Shown here in pieces: positions 17,259-25,542 of a DNA stretch of 64,000 nt. The notes under the pieces were generated by a model. The model worked only from the letters and a program-made list of their open reading frames with translations, searched no databases and was not told the origin of the DNA. A program made the position numbers and the translations under genes. How positions within the stretch are numbered: the first letter of the stretch is position 1; each line of letters begins with the position of its first letter. This stretch comes from Tropicimonas sp047971885 (lineage in GTDB: Bacteria; Pseudomonadota; Alphaproteobacteria; Rhodobacterales; Rhodobacteraceae), in the NCBI RefSeq assembly GCF_047971885.1, contig NZ_JBKEAE010000027.1, forward strand, positions 53,633 through 117,632, read 5' to 3'.

Positions 17259-19970
17259 ATGCCCTTCAACCTGCTTGTCGCGATATCGCTGCTTTATGTC
17301 GGGTTCCTGTTTGCCGTTGCGGCGCTGGCGGAACGGCGTGCCGGCCGCATGGGCCGCGCGTGGCTGGGATCGCCGCTGGTCTATACGCTGTCGCTTTCGG
17401 TCTATTGCACCGCATGGACGTTTTATGGTGCGGTCGGCTATGCGGTCCGCTCGGGGCTGGAGTTCGTCACCATCTACCTCGGGCCGACGCTGGTTGTCAC
17501 CGGGTGGTGGCTGATCCTGCGCAAGCTGGTGCGCGTCGGGCGTTCGCAGCGGATCACCTCGATCGCCGACATGATTTCGTCACGCTACGGCAAGTCCAAC
17601 ATGCTCGGCGTTCTGGTGACGCTGCTCGCGGTTGTCGGCACCACACCCTATATCGCGCTCCAGCTTCAGTCGGTGACGCTTTCCTTCGGAGTTTTCGCCT
17701 CGCCCGGCTCCGAGTTCTGGGATCCGTCCGATCCCGCCTCGACCGGGCTCTGGGTGGCCGCCGGGCTGGCGGTGTTCACCGTCGTCTTCGGCACCCGGAA
17801 CCTCAACACCAACGAGCGCCACCACGGCGTGGTGATGGCGATCGCGGTCGAGGCGGTGGTGAAACTGGCGGCGCTGCTGGCGCTCGGGGTCTTCGTCGTC
17901 TGGGGCATGGCCGACGGCCCCGCCGATATCCTGCACCGGATCGAACAATCGCCGCTGGCCGGATGGCCGATCGTTCCGTCCCGCTGGGCCGGGCTGATCT
18001 TTACCTCGGCGGCGGCGCTGATCTGCCTGCCGCGGATGTTTCAGGTCATGGTGGTCGAGAACGCGGACGAGGCGCATCTTGGCGTCGCCTCGTGGGCCTT
18101 TCCGCTTTATCTGTTCCTGATGAGCCTTTTTGTCATTCCGATCGCGGTGATCGGGCTGGCCGAACTGCCCGAGGGCGCCAATCCCGACCTGTTCGTGCTG
18201 AGCCTGCCGCTCAAGGAGGGGCAGAACGGGCTTGCAGTCCTTGCCCTGCTCGGCGGATTTTCCTCGGCAACCTCGATGGTGATCGTGGCGGCGCTTGCAC
18301 TGGCGACGATGGTCTCGAACCATATCGTGATGCCGCTCTACCTGTCGCGCCAGCCCGGCGGGGCGATCATGGCGGGCGACGTGCGCGGGCTGGTGCTCCG
18401 GGCGCGGCGTTTTTCCATCGCCGGGGTGCTGCTGCTCGGCTATCTCTATTATCGCTATTCGGGCGGCTCGACCGCGCTGGCGTCGATCGGGCTGATCTCG
18501 TTCGTCGGTGTCAGCCAGGTGCTGCCGGCGCTTGTCGGCGGGTTGTTCTGGCGCGGCGGAACGCGCGTCGGCGCGGCGGCCGGGCTGATCACCGGGTTCG
18601 TTCTCTGGGCCTATACGCTGTTTCTGCCGAGCCTCGGCCCGGCCGGCCCGTTCAGCGCCGGATTTCTCGCGCACGGCCCCTTCGGCATAAGCTGGCTCCG
18701 GCCCAACGCCCTGTTCGGGATCGAGGGGATGGATCCGCTGATCCATGCCGTCTTCTGGTCGATGCTGCTCAATACCGCCGCCTATTGTGTCTTTTCCATC
18801 GTCAGCTTCCCCACGCCTCTGGAGCGGTTGCAGGGGGCGCAGGTAGTCAATGTCTTCGAACACACGCTGGGCGCGCGTGGCTGGACCCGCGGCAGCGCCG
18901 AGGCCGAGGACCTGCTGGTGATGGCGCAGCGCATCCTCGGCCCGGCCGAGGCGCAGGAGCTGTTCCATGCCGAAGCCACAGCGCAGGGCAAGGCGGGCTA
19001 TCTTCCCGAGACGACGCCGGAGTTTCTGGACAAGCTCGAACGCGAGCTTTCGGCCAGCGTCGGCGCGGCGACGGCGCATGCGATGGTGGGGCAGATCGCC
19101 GGGTCTTCCTCGGTTCTGGTCGAGGATCTGATCCGCGTCGCCGACGAGGCACAGCAGATCCTTGAATATTCCAACCGGCTCGAAAGCCAGTCGGCCGAAC
19201 TCGAACGCACCGCCCGCCAGCTGCGCGAGGCCAACCAGAAGCTGACCGAGATGTCGATCCAGAAGGACGCCTTCCTGAGCCAGATCAGCCACGAGTTGCG
19301 CACGCCGATGACGTCGGTGCGCGCCTTCTCGGAAATCCTGCGCGAAGGCGGGCTGGAGGGGGACGAATCCGTCCGCTATGCCGGGATCATCCATGACGAG
19401 GCGATCCGCCTGACGCGGCTGCTCGACGACCTGCTCGATCTCAGCGTGCTCGAAAATGCGCAGGTGACATTGAGCATCGGCCCGGCCAACCTGAGCAACC
19501 TGATCGACCGGGCAATCGCGGCATCGGGCGCGCAGACCGAGGTCGGCCCAAGGGGGGGGATGCGGATCGTCCGCGACCGCGCCAGCGAAAAGCAGGAGAT
19601 CGTCACCGATTCCGACAGGCTGACACAGGTCTTCATCAATCTTGTGACCAACGCGAAAAAATACTGTGACGCCGCCGAACCCGAACTGACGATCCGGGCG
19701 CAGCGGCGCGACGGGCTTGCCGTGGTGGACTTTACCGACAACGGTTCCGGCATTCCCGCCCGCAGCCAGGAGATCATCTTCGAGAAGTTCTCGCGCCTGT
19801 CCGACCATTCGGCCGCCGGAGGGGCCGGGCTGGGGCTGGCCATCTGCCGCGAGATCATGCTGCGGCTGGGCGGAAGCATCGAATATCTGCCGGGGCAGGG
19901 TGGCGCATCGTTTCGCGTGACGGTTCCGGTCACCCCGCCCAAATCGGCGCAGCGCCTTGCCGGCACATGA
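17259..19970 (+). CDS. SLC5 sodium:solute symporter-histidine kinase hybrid (CrbS-like)
   Basis: This 903-aa protein fuses a symporter of about 13 helices (residues 1-530) to a sensor kinase. A linker of about 540-630 resembles the STAC domain found between SLC5 and kinase parts. A coiled coil follows at 630-670. The HisKA box SQISHELRTPM has phosphoacceptor His678, and N, G1 (DFTDNGSGIP) and G2 (GGAGLGLAI) boxes are intact. There is no C-terminal receiver, so the free receiver upstream probably acts in its place. Relatives CrbS and PutP-kinases respond to acetate or other solutes; the solute here is unknown. Confidence 0.93.
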   Translation: MPFNLLVAISLLYVGFLFAVAALAERRAGRMGRAWLGSPLVYTLSLSVYCTAWTFYGAVGYAVRSGLEFVTIYLGPTLVVTGWWLILRKLVRVGRSQRITSIADMISSRYGKSNMLGVLVTLLAVVGTTPYIALQLQSVTLSFGVFASPGSEFWDPSDPASTGLWVAAGLAVFTVVFGTRNLNTNERHHGVVMAIAVEAVVKLAALLALGVFVVWGMADGPADILHRIEQSPLAGWPIVPSRWAGLIFTSAAALICLPRMFQVMVVENADEAHLGVASWAFPLYLFLMSLFVIPIAVIGLAELPEGANPDLFVLSLPLKEGQNGLAVLALLGGFSSATSMVIVAALALATMVSNHIVMPLYLSRQPGGAIMAGDVRGLVLRARRFSIAGVLLLGYLYYRYSGGSTALASIGLISFVGVSQVLPALVGGLFWRGGTRVGAAAGLITGFVLWAYTLFLPSLGPAGPFSAGFLAHGPFGISWLRPNALFGIEGMDPLIHAVFWSMLLNTAAYCVFSIVSFPTPLERLQGAQVVNVFEHTLGARGWTRGSAEAEDLLVMAQRILGPAEAQELFHAEATAQGKAGYLPETTPEFLDKLERELSASVGAATAHAMVGQIAGSSSVLVEDLIRVADEAQQILEYSNRLESQSAELERTARQLREANQKLTEMSIQKDAFLSQISHELRTPMTSVRAFSEILREGGLEGDESVRYAGIIHDEAIRLTRLLDDLLDLSVLENAQVTLSIGPANLSNLIDRAIAASGAQTEVGPRGGMRIVRDRASEKQEIVTDSDRLTQVFINLVTNAKKYCDAAEPELTIRAQRRDGLAVVDFTDNGSGIPARSQEIIFEKFSRLSDHSAAGGAGLGLAICREIMLRLGGSIEYLPGQGGASFRVTVPVTPPKSAQRLAGT

Positions 19971-20082
19971 ATTCCCCGCTTTGGCCACAAAGAGTTAATC
20001 CTTTTCCAACCGACTTCTGGCTTTCTGTCCGCTGTAAGACGGGCTGCCCGTGTGGTGGCGAGCCAGCGGGGACGGGCGTGGA

Positions 20083-21114
20083 ATGGCGGATGCCGGCGAA
20101 CAATCTGTTCTGAAACGAATGGTGGCGGCGGGGCGCGATTCCGCAGGCGTGGCATCGCCCGCATCACCGGCGCGCGCCTTCGGCACCGCTCTGTGCCGCA
20201 CGGCCGAGGCCGAGGCGACGCTGGCTGTCATGGTCGAGGATTGCACCGAGCGGATCGCATCGCTTTCGGAACTGCTGGACAGCCTGCCCGAACACGGGCT
20301 GCTTGGCCTGCTCGAAGGACCGGCCGAGGCGCAGGGCCTGATCGCCTTCGATCACGGGTTTCTCTCTGCGCTGATCGAGAAACAGACAACCGGCAGAATC
20401 CAGTCGGCGCCGCCATCTCCGCGCCGCACGACACGTACGGACGCAGCGCTGGCGGCAGATGTCATGGATGCGGTTCTGCGCAGGTTCGAGGGCGGACTTG
20501 CCGGGCGCGGCGAATCGCAATGGGCCTCGGGCTTCGGCTATTCCGGCCATGTCGAAAGCGTTCGCCCGCTTGGGCTGGTGCTGGAAGATATCGATTACCG
20601 CATTATCACCCTGCGGGCCGATCTCGAACAGGGCGCGCGCACGGGGGCGGTGATCCTTGCCCTGCCGGCGATCGGGCGCGGCCCGGCTGCGCGGGCAACG
20701 ACCGGCCCGGTCGACGATCCGGCGCGGGCCTTCTGGCTTCGGGCGCTCGCCACGAATGTCGAGGGGGGCGACGTGCGGCTCGAGGCGGTGATGCATCGCT
20801 TTCGCATGCCGATCCGCGAGATTGCGCAACTGATCCCGGGCGAGGAGATTCCGCTGCCGGTCTCGTCGATCGACAATGTTCGTTTCGTCACGTCGGACGG
20901 GCACAGCTTCGGCTGCGGCCGGCTGGGCCAGAGTCGCGGCTATCGCGCGGTCCGGTTGCACAATTCCACGGCAACGAAAGAGCAGCCGGCAATCCCGTTT
21001 GCCGGTGTGGAAATCGCCCCGTCGGGCGTGCCCGACGGTCTGAAATCTGCTGCCATGCCCGATGGTGCGAAGTCGGAAGCCGCCGATCAGGCCGACGACG
21101 CGACATCGGGTTGA
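20083..21114 (+). CDS. Orphan FliM/FliN-like protein with SPOA domain
   Basis: The 343-aa product has a C-terminal FliMN_C (SPOA) domain at about residues 225-295 (VEGGDVRLEAVMHRFRMPI, then IPLPVSSIDNVRF), the fold used by flagellar switch proteins. The middle part resembles a divergent FliM core. No clear LSQxEIDALL CheY-binding peptide is seen at the N-terminus. ATG 20083 is preferred over an upstream GTG at 20050. It lies 112 bases after the symporter-kinase on the same strand, with no other flagellar gene in the window. It may be a motor component or a repurposed relative. Confidence 0.8.
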   Translation: MADAGEQSVLKRMVAAGRDSAGVASPASPARAFGTALCRTAEAEATLAVMVEDCTERIASLSELLDSLPEHGLLGLLEGPAEAQGLIAFDHGFLSALIEKQTTGRIQSAPPSPRRTTRTDAALAADVMDAVLRRFEGGLAGRGESQWASGFGYSGHVESVRPLGLVLEDIDYRIITLRADLEQGARTGAVILALPAIGRGPAARATTGPVDDPARAFWLRALATNVEGGDVRLEAVMHRFRMPIREIAQLIPGEEIPLPVSSIDNVRFVTSDGHSFGCGRLGQSRGYRAVRLHNSTATKEQPAIPFAGVEIAPSGVPDGLKSAAMPDGAKSEAADQADDATSG

Positions 21115-21121
21115 AGGGTGT

Positions 21122-21547
21122 TCAGCGCGGCCTTACCGCGCGAAGCTGGGGAAGGAGCGAGCGCAGCGGAAATCCCGCCTTCTCGGCTACCTGCACCAGT
21201 TCCTCGGGCGACAGGTCCCTGACCGCACCGAACATCCAGACCATCGCCGAACGGGTTCCCGACGCGCAATAGGCCAGTGTTGCGCCGGCTGACGCCGCAA
21301 TCGCCTCGTATTGATGATCGACCTCCCTGCGGGTGAACGCGGAATGGAGGATCGGGTTGTTGACGAAATTCATGCCTTCGGCCTCGCAGGCGGTGCGGAT
21401 CTCGATGGCGCGCAGGGGCGGCAGGATTTCGTCGTCGGGCCGGTTGCAGATGACCGTCCGGAAACCGGCCGCCGCAATCGCGGGCATGTGATCGGGCGAA
21501 ATCTGCGGGCTGACAGAATATCTGGCGGTCAGTTTTCGAAAGTTCAT
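21122..21547 (-). CDS. DUF442 / TIGR01244-family rhodanese-like protein
   Basis: This 141-aa protein (start MNFRKLTARYSVSPQ) matches the beta-lactamase-hydrolase-like phosphatase/sulfurtransferase family. It has the dual-specificity-phosphatase-like loop with YCASGTRS, a CxxGxR(S/T) pattern whose Cys would be catalytic. The family is often linked to sulfide or persulfide handling. The start at 21547 fits the family; the 26 codons upstream do not. It converges on the FliM-like gene with only seven bases between stops. Confidence 0.88.
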   Translation of the reverse strand: MNFRKLTARYSVSPQISPDHMPAIAAAGFRTVICNRPDDEILPPLRAIEIRTACEAEGMNFVNNPILHSAFTRREVDHQYEAIAASAGATLAYCASGTRSAMVWMFGAVRDLSPEELVQVAEKAGFPLRSLLPQLRAVRPR

Positions 21548-21813
21548 AAAGACGTTCCTGGCTTGCGCGGTTCCCGGACCGGCGTGGTATCGCGGAACCA
21601 CGCGCACCAGCCGGGTCCGCATCAATCTGATTCTTGCGCTTCAATATCAGTCGGTTGGAGCATGCGCCAAGTTTGCAGCACGCCGGCCAAATAATCAAAA
21701 CTTGTATTCAATCCATGAAAGTCATCCACTAGCATATCGTCGATGCGGGTCAAGGATCCGCAGGGTATGGATATCCGGGCTGGTCTGCCGGGATTCGTGC
21801 AAGGGAGAATGCG

Positions 21814-22143
21814 ATGGCCACGGTCGAGGAACGAAAAAGACAGCTCGAGGCTCGTATCGAGGAAATCAATATCCGGCTTCACGAGATCGAGGCCGAACTG
21901 GTGTCGCACAATTCCAGAGACTGGGAAGACCGCGCCACCCAGCGCGAACCCGACGAGGTGCTGGAGGACGAGGGACGCGCCGGAAACACCGAAATCGTTG
22001 CGATTCGCGCCGCGCTGGACCGGATCGAACAGGGAACCTATGGCGAATGTGTGATCTGCGGCGAACAGATCGAGGAGGCACGGCTCGACCTGATCCCCCA
22101 TACGCCCTTCTGCGCCCGGGATGCCCACCGCATCGCGCGCTGA
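21814..22143 (+). CDS. DksA/TraR-family zinc-finger protein
   Basis: This 109-aa protein has an N-terminal coiled coil (residues 1-45) and a C-terminal DksA/TraR finger. The finger reads CxxC, then 17 residues, then a third Cys and ARDAH, so the usual fourth Cys is Asp with a nearby His. Members bind the RNA polymerase secondary channel and modulate promoters with ppGpp. The variant finger recalls alphaproteobacterial DksA homologues that lack the full set of zinc cysteines. A GGGAG site precedes the start. It stands alone in 270 bases of upstream non-coding DNA. Confidence 0.88.
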   Translation: MATVEERKRQLEARIEEINIRLHEIEAELVSHNSRDWEDRATQREPDEVLEDEGRAGNTEIVAIRAALDRIEQGTYGECVICGEQIEEARLDLIPHTPFCARDAHRIAR

Positions 22144-22155
22144 GCGCCGCGCGGG

Positions 22156-22383
22156 TCAGGCGAGGATCGCGCCGACCGCGACCATGATCAGCCCCAGCGC
22201 CGACAGGAAAAGCGCGCCAAGGTTCCAGACCACGACCTTCTGAAGCCTGGCGCGCATTGCGTTGTCGTCCAGCCCCTGGCGCTTGGCGCGCGCCACCACC
22301 ACCACGCAGCCGATGATGCCGGCCAGACCGGCCAGCGCGACCGCAACCCCGACCCAGACCAGTATCTGCATGATAGCCTCCAT
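22156..22383 (-). CDS. Small two-helix membrane protein
   Basis: This 75-aa protein has two hydrophobic helices (residues 5-29 and 50-74) joined by a basic loop (RAKRQGLDDNAMRARLQK). No signal or catalytic motif is visible and no family is recognised. Its stop is only 12 bases from that of the convergent DksA-like gene. The true start may be Met5. The pattern of two clean membrane helices favours a real gene. Confidence 0.65.
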   Translation of the reverse strand: MEAIMQILVWVGVAVALAGLAGIIGCVVVVARAKRQGLDDNAMRARLQKVVVWNLGALFLSALGLIMVAVGAILA

Positions 22384-22538
22384 CGCGCCCCGTGTGCCTT
22401 GCGCTAGCGGCTTTGAACGCCAATCGCAACCGGCCTTGATCGCTGCGTTGCCGGTCGGTAGGACACTCCCGGAAGCGCGCCCGGCGGGGCGCGCGGAACG
22501 AACCGGGGCAGGTACACCGGCAAAAACGGGAAGCGGAC

Positions 22539-22796
22539 ATGAACGACGAAACGAGCAGCATCAATCAGGCAACCGGCGAGCGGCTGAGATCCTTCGTCGA
22601 GCGCCTCGAGCGTCTCGAAGAGGAAAAGAAGGAAGTCGCGGAGCAGATCAAGGAAGTCTTCGCCGAACTGAAGGGCGAGGGCTTCGATGCCACGGCCATC
22701 CGCGCCATCCTGAAACGCCGCAAGCAGGACCCGGATCAGGTGGCCGAGCAGGAGGCGGTTCTCGACCTCTACATGACGGCGCTCGGGATGGTGTGA
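22539..22796 (+). CDS. gapR: GapR nucleoid-associated protein (DUF2312)
   Basis: This 85-aa protein is typical of GapR, a conserved alphaproteobacterial DNA-binding protein. In Caulobacter it binds overtwisted AT-rich DNA ahead of replication and transcription and stimulates topoisomerases. Diagnostic features are the coiled helix RLRSFVERLERLEEEKKEV and the DNA-contact region FDATAIRAILKRRKQD. The length is standard. It is monocistronic and converges on the uronate operon end. Confidence 0.95.
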   Translation: MNDETSSINQATGERLRSFVERLERLEEEKKEVAEQIKEVFAELKGEGFDATAIRAILKRRKQDPDQVAEQEAVLDLYMTALGMV

Positions 22797-22885
22797 CCGC
22801 GCGGCACGCCGGGTAGTGCAGAAGGTCCGGGGATGCGGGGACGAAAGCGCGCCGCATCGCCGTTCCCGTGCAGGGTGCCGGGCGG

Positions 22886-24313
22886 TTACGCCCCGCCCGC
22901 AGCCGCCACGGCCTGCCGCGCGCCGGCGGCAAGCAGCATGCCATAGGCCTCGGTGACGCCCTCTTCCAGCCGGGTGGCGAGTTCGGCGGGGAAGACCTCG
23001 CGCACCGTGAGCAGGGCGCGCACCTTGTCGGTTCCCTCGGCCCCGTCCGACAGTTTGCGCAGCGTGGCGGCGAGCGGGTCCTGAACGTCGATCGGGTTTC
23101 CCCGTTCGTCGGTTCCGCCGACATAGCGCATCCATGCGGCGACAGCGAGCATGAGGCCCGGGCTCGGGCGGCCTGCGTTCAGGTTCTCTCCCAGCGTCGA
23201 GAGGATCCGCTGCGGCAGTTTCTGGCTTCCGTCCATGGCGATCTGCCAGGTCAGGTGCCGGATCGCCGGGTTGCTGTAGCGCGCGAACAACTGGTCGGCA
23301 TAGGCTTGCAGATCGACGCCCGGCGGCGGGTCGAGCGCGGGAATGATCTCCTCGCGCCACAGCCGTTTGACGAAAGCGGCAAAAACGGGGTCGGCGGCCA
23401 CTTCGGCAATCGTTTCGTGGCCGGCGAGGTAGCCGAGATAGGCCATGGAACTGTGGGTGCCGTTCAGCATCCGCAGCTTCATGTGTTCGTAGGGTGTCAC
23501 GTCCGCCACCAGTTGCACGCCAACCGCGCCGAGGTCGGGGCGCTGACTGCCGACGAAATCGTCCTCGATCACCCATTGGCGGAAAGGTTCGTGCATCACG
23601 GGCGCGGCGTCGTGGTGGCCGATCAGTTGTTCGACATGCGCGATATCCTCGGGTTTTGTCGCCGGAACGATGCGGTCGACCATGGTGCCGGGAAAGCGGC
23701 CTTTGGCCCTGATCCAGTCGGCCAGCCCGGGGTCGATCTCGTGCGCGAGATCGAGGATGACGCCGCGGGCGAGCGCGCCGTTATCGGGAAGGTTGTCGCA
23801 GGTCAGCACCGTAAAGGGGGCGCGGCCGGCCGCGCGGCGCAGTTCGAGCGCCCGAACGATGTAGCCGGGTGCCGATTTCGGGAACGACCCTTCGAGGTCG
23901 ACCCGGATATCGGGGTGGGTCAGGTCGAGCTTTCCGGTGGCGGGATTGTGGCAATAGCCCTTTTCCGTGATCGTCAGCGATACGATCCGCACGTTCGGAT
24001 GGACCATCGCCGACAGCAATGCGTCGGGATCCTCCGGTGCGACAAGCACGTCCCTGAGGATGTCGATCTGCCGGGCGGTTTCGCCATCGGGGCCAAGCTC
24101 GACCGCATTGTAGACGCAGTTCTGCGGTTTCAACTGGTCGCGCACGGCGGGCGAACGCAGCGAAACGCCGACAACGCCCCAGTCGCCGCCGGACGCCACC
24201 ATGGCCTCGCGAATCCACGGGATGCCGAAAGCGCGGAAAAACGCACCGATCCCCAGATGAACGATCCCCACGCCCGCATCTGCGGGGGGGCGGGTGGAAG
24301 CTGCGTCGGACAT
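22886..24313 (-). CDS. uxuB: Mannitol dehydrogenase-family oxidoreductase (fructuronate reductase, UxuB-like)
   Basis: This 475-aa enzyme belongs to the polyol/long-chain mannitol dehydrogenase family. An N-terminal NAD fold (GIVHLGIGAFFRAF) is followed by the catalytic part with MKLRMLNGTHSSMAYLG, whose Lys and Asn/His residues are characteristic. In this operon it would reduce D-fructuronate to D-mannonate (or tagaturonate to altronate) after UxaC. It is the last gene of the uronate operon, 72 bases after kduI with a GC hairpin between. Substrate is assigned by context; mannitol is less likely here. Confidence 0.85.
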   Translation of the reverse strand: MSDAASTRPPADAGVGIVHLGIGAFFRAFGIPWIREAMVASGGDWGVVGVSLRSPAVRDQLKPQNCVYNAVELGPDGETARQIDILRDVLVAPEDPDALLSAMVHPNVRIVSLTITEKGYCHNPATGKLDLTHPDIRVDLEGSFPKSAPGYIVRALELRRAAGRAPFTVLTCDNLPDNGALARGVILDLAHEIDPGLADWIRAKGRFPGTMVDRIVPATKPEDIAHVEQLIGHHDAAPVMHEPFRQWVIEDDFVGSQRPDLGAVGVQLVADVTPYEHMKLRMLNGTHSSMAYLGYLAGHETIAEVAADPVFAAFVKRLWREEIIPALDPPPGVDLQAYADQLFARYSNPAIRHLTWQIAMDGSQKLPQRILSTLGENLNAGRPSPGLMLAVAAWMRYVGGTDERGNPIDVQDPLAATLRKLSDGAEGTDKVRALLTVREVFPAELATRLEEGVTEAYGMLLAAGARQAVAAAGGA

Positions 24314-24354
24314 CGCGGCATTCTCCGTCTGCTGGCTGCGAAACTCGAAGGCGG

Positions 24355-24376
24355 GCGCGGCCGCACCGGGCCGCGC
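24355..24376. terminator. Intra-operon stem-loop between kduI and uxuB-like gene
   Basis: GCGCGGCC at 24355-24362 pairs with GGCCGCGC at 24369-24376 around a six-base loop, giving eight G-C pairs. It begins ten bases after the kduI stop in the direction of transcription. No T-tract follows on the minus strand. It could protect the upstream mRNA from 3' decay or partly terminate transcription before the last gene. Confidence 0.5.
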
Positions 24377-24385
24377 GCGGTGTTT

Positions 24386-25210
24386 TCAGCGTAATGCGCC
24401 GATTTCGACCATGTCCATATCGGTGAAGGCCATGTTGTCTCCCGCCATGGCCCAGCAGAAGGTATAGGCGCCGGTTCCGGCTCCGGCGTGGATCGACCAT
24501 GGTGGCGAAACGGCGATATCCTCGTTCGCCATCACCAGATGCCGGGTTTCCTGCGGCTGGCCCATGAAATGGAAGACACGCTGCCCGTCTGCAATGTCGA
24601 AATAGAGATAGGCCTCCATCCGGCGGTCGTGCACATGCGCCGGCATCGTGTTCCAGACCGAACCGCCATGGAGCCTGGTGTAGCCCATGACAAGCTGGCA
24701 GCTTTCGGCGCCGCCGGCATGGATGCACTGATAGATCGTACGGTCGTTCGAGGTCTCGGCCGCGCCGAGCTTGACCTCGTTGGCATCGGCGGGCCGGATC
24801 AGCCGGGTGGGGCAGGCGCGGTGTGCCGGGGTCGAGACGATATAGAAGCGCCCGTTACCCGAGAAAGCGACGGGACCGGAGCCGAGGCCGATATAGAGGA
24901 TATCGCCTTTTTCCAGCGTATGGCACTGCTCGCCGGCCGTGACGGTGCCGGTCTCGCCGATGTTGAGGATGCCGGCCTCGCGCCGATCGAGCCAGCTTTC
25001 GGTACCGCATTCGGCAACCCTGTCGAGTACCAGTTCGCCCCCGGCGGGCACCGCGCCGCCGACGATCATCCTGTCGTAATGGGTATAGGTCAGCCGGACC
25101 TCACCCGGCACGAAGGCCCCCCCGACGTGAAATTTCTCGCGCAATCCCGTGGTGTCGAGGCCCCTGGCGGATTCGGGGTCGGTTGCGTAGAGCGTCTTGA
25201 CGGTCAGCAT
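24386..25210 (-). CDS. kduI: 5-dehydro-4-deoxy-D-glucuronate isomerase
   Basis: KduI turns 5-keto-4-deoxyuronate (DKI) into 2,5-diketo-3-deoxygluconate in breakdown of unsaturated uronates; in E. coli it can also act on hexuronates. The 274-aa protein shows the KduI cupin metal site in TMPAHVHDRRMEAYLYFD and the typical LTYTHYDRMIVGGAVP segment. It follows the kdgF-like gene by 10 bases. The partner reductase kduD is not in the window, so the product must be handled elsewhere or the enzyme serves hexuronates directly. Confidence 0.94.
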   Translation of the reverse strand: MLTVKTLYATDPESARGLDTTGLREKFHVGGAFVPGEVRLTYTHYDRMIVGGAVPAGGELVLDRVAECGTESWLDRREAGILNIGETGTVTAGEQCHTLEKGDILYIGLGSGPVAFSGNGRFYIVSTPAHRACPTRLIRPADANEVKLGAAETSNDRTIYQCIHAGGAESCQLVMGYTRLHGGSVWNTMPAHVHDRRMEAYLYFDIADGQRVFHFMGQPQETRHLVMANEDIAVSPPWSIHAGAGTGAYTFCWAMAGDNMAFTDMDMVEIGALR

Positions 25211-25220
25211 GGCGGATCCT

Positions 25221-25532
25221 TCAGAGAAAATCGTCGCGGCGTGGAGTGAAACAGTCGATCAGCCGGCCCGCCTCGATGCAGCGGCAGCCGTGGATCGCGT
25301 TCGACGGGATGATGAAGCTGTCGCCCGAGGCGACCTCAAACACCTTCTCGCCGAGGGTGAATTCGAACCGGCCGGATTCGACATAGGTCGACTGGACATG
25401 CACATGGTTGTGCAGCGTGCCCTCGGCGCCCTGTGCGAAGGTGAAGGAAACCACCATCAGTTCGGGCGCTTCGGACAGGACCTGGCGTGTAACGCCAGGG
25501 TCCGGATTCACAATCGGGTAGGTTGCGGGCAT
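25221..25532 (-). CDS. kdgF: Cupin-domain protein, KdgF-like
   Basis: This 103-aa single cupin has the metal motif HNHVHVQSTYVESGRFEF and a second His in SNAIHGCRC. Size and place beside kduI match KdgF, which speeds linearisation of 4,5-unsaturated monouronates to DKI, the KduI substrate. It lies 10 bases downstream of the TRAP large permease. A generic cupin regulator or sugar-binding role cannot be excluded by sequence alone. Confidence 0.8.
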   Translation of the reverse strand: MPATYPIVNPDPGVTRQVLSEAPELMVVSFTFAQGAEGTLHNHVHVQSTYVESGRFEFTLGEKVFEVASGDSFIIPSNAIHGCRCIEAGRLIDCFTPRRDDFL

Positions 25533-25542
25533 CGCCGGTTCC

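Noticed and set aside
17580..19988. An 802-codon frame on minus opposite the symporter-kinase
   Set aside because: It mirrors a plus-strand gene with intact kinase boxes and has no recognisable motif itself.
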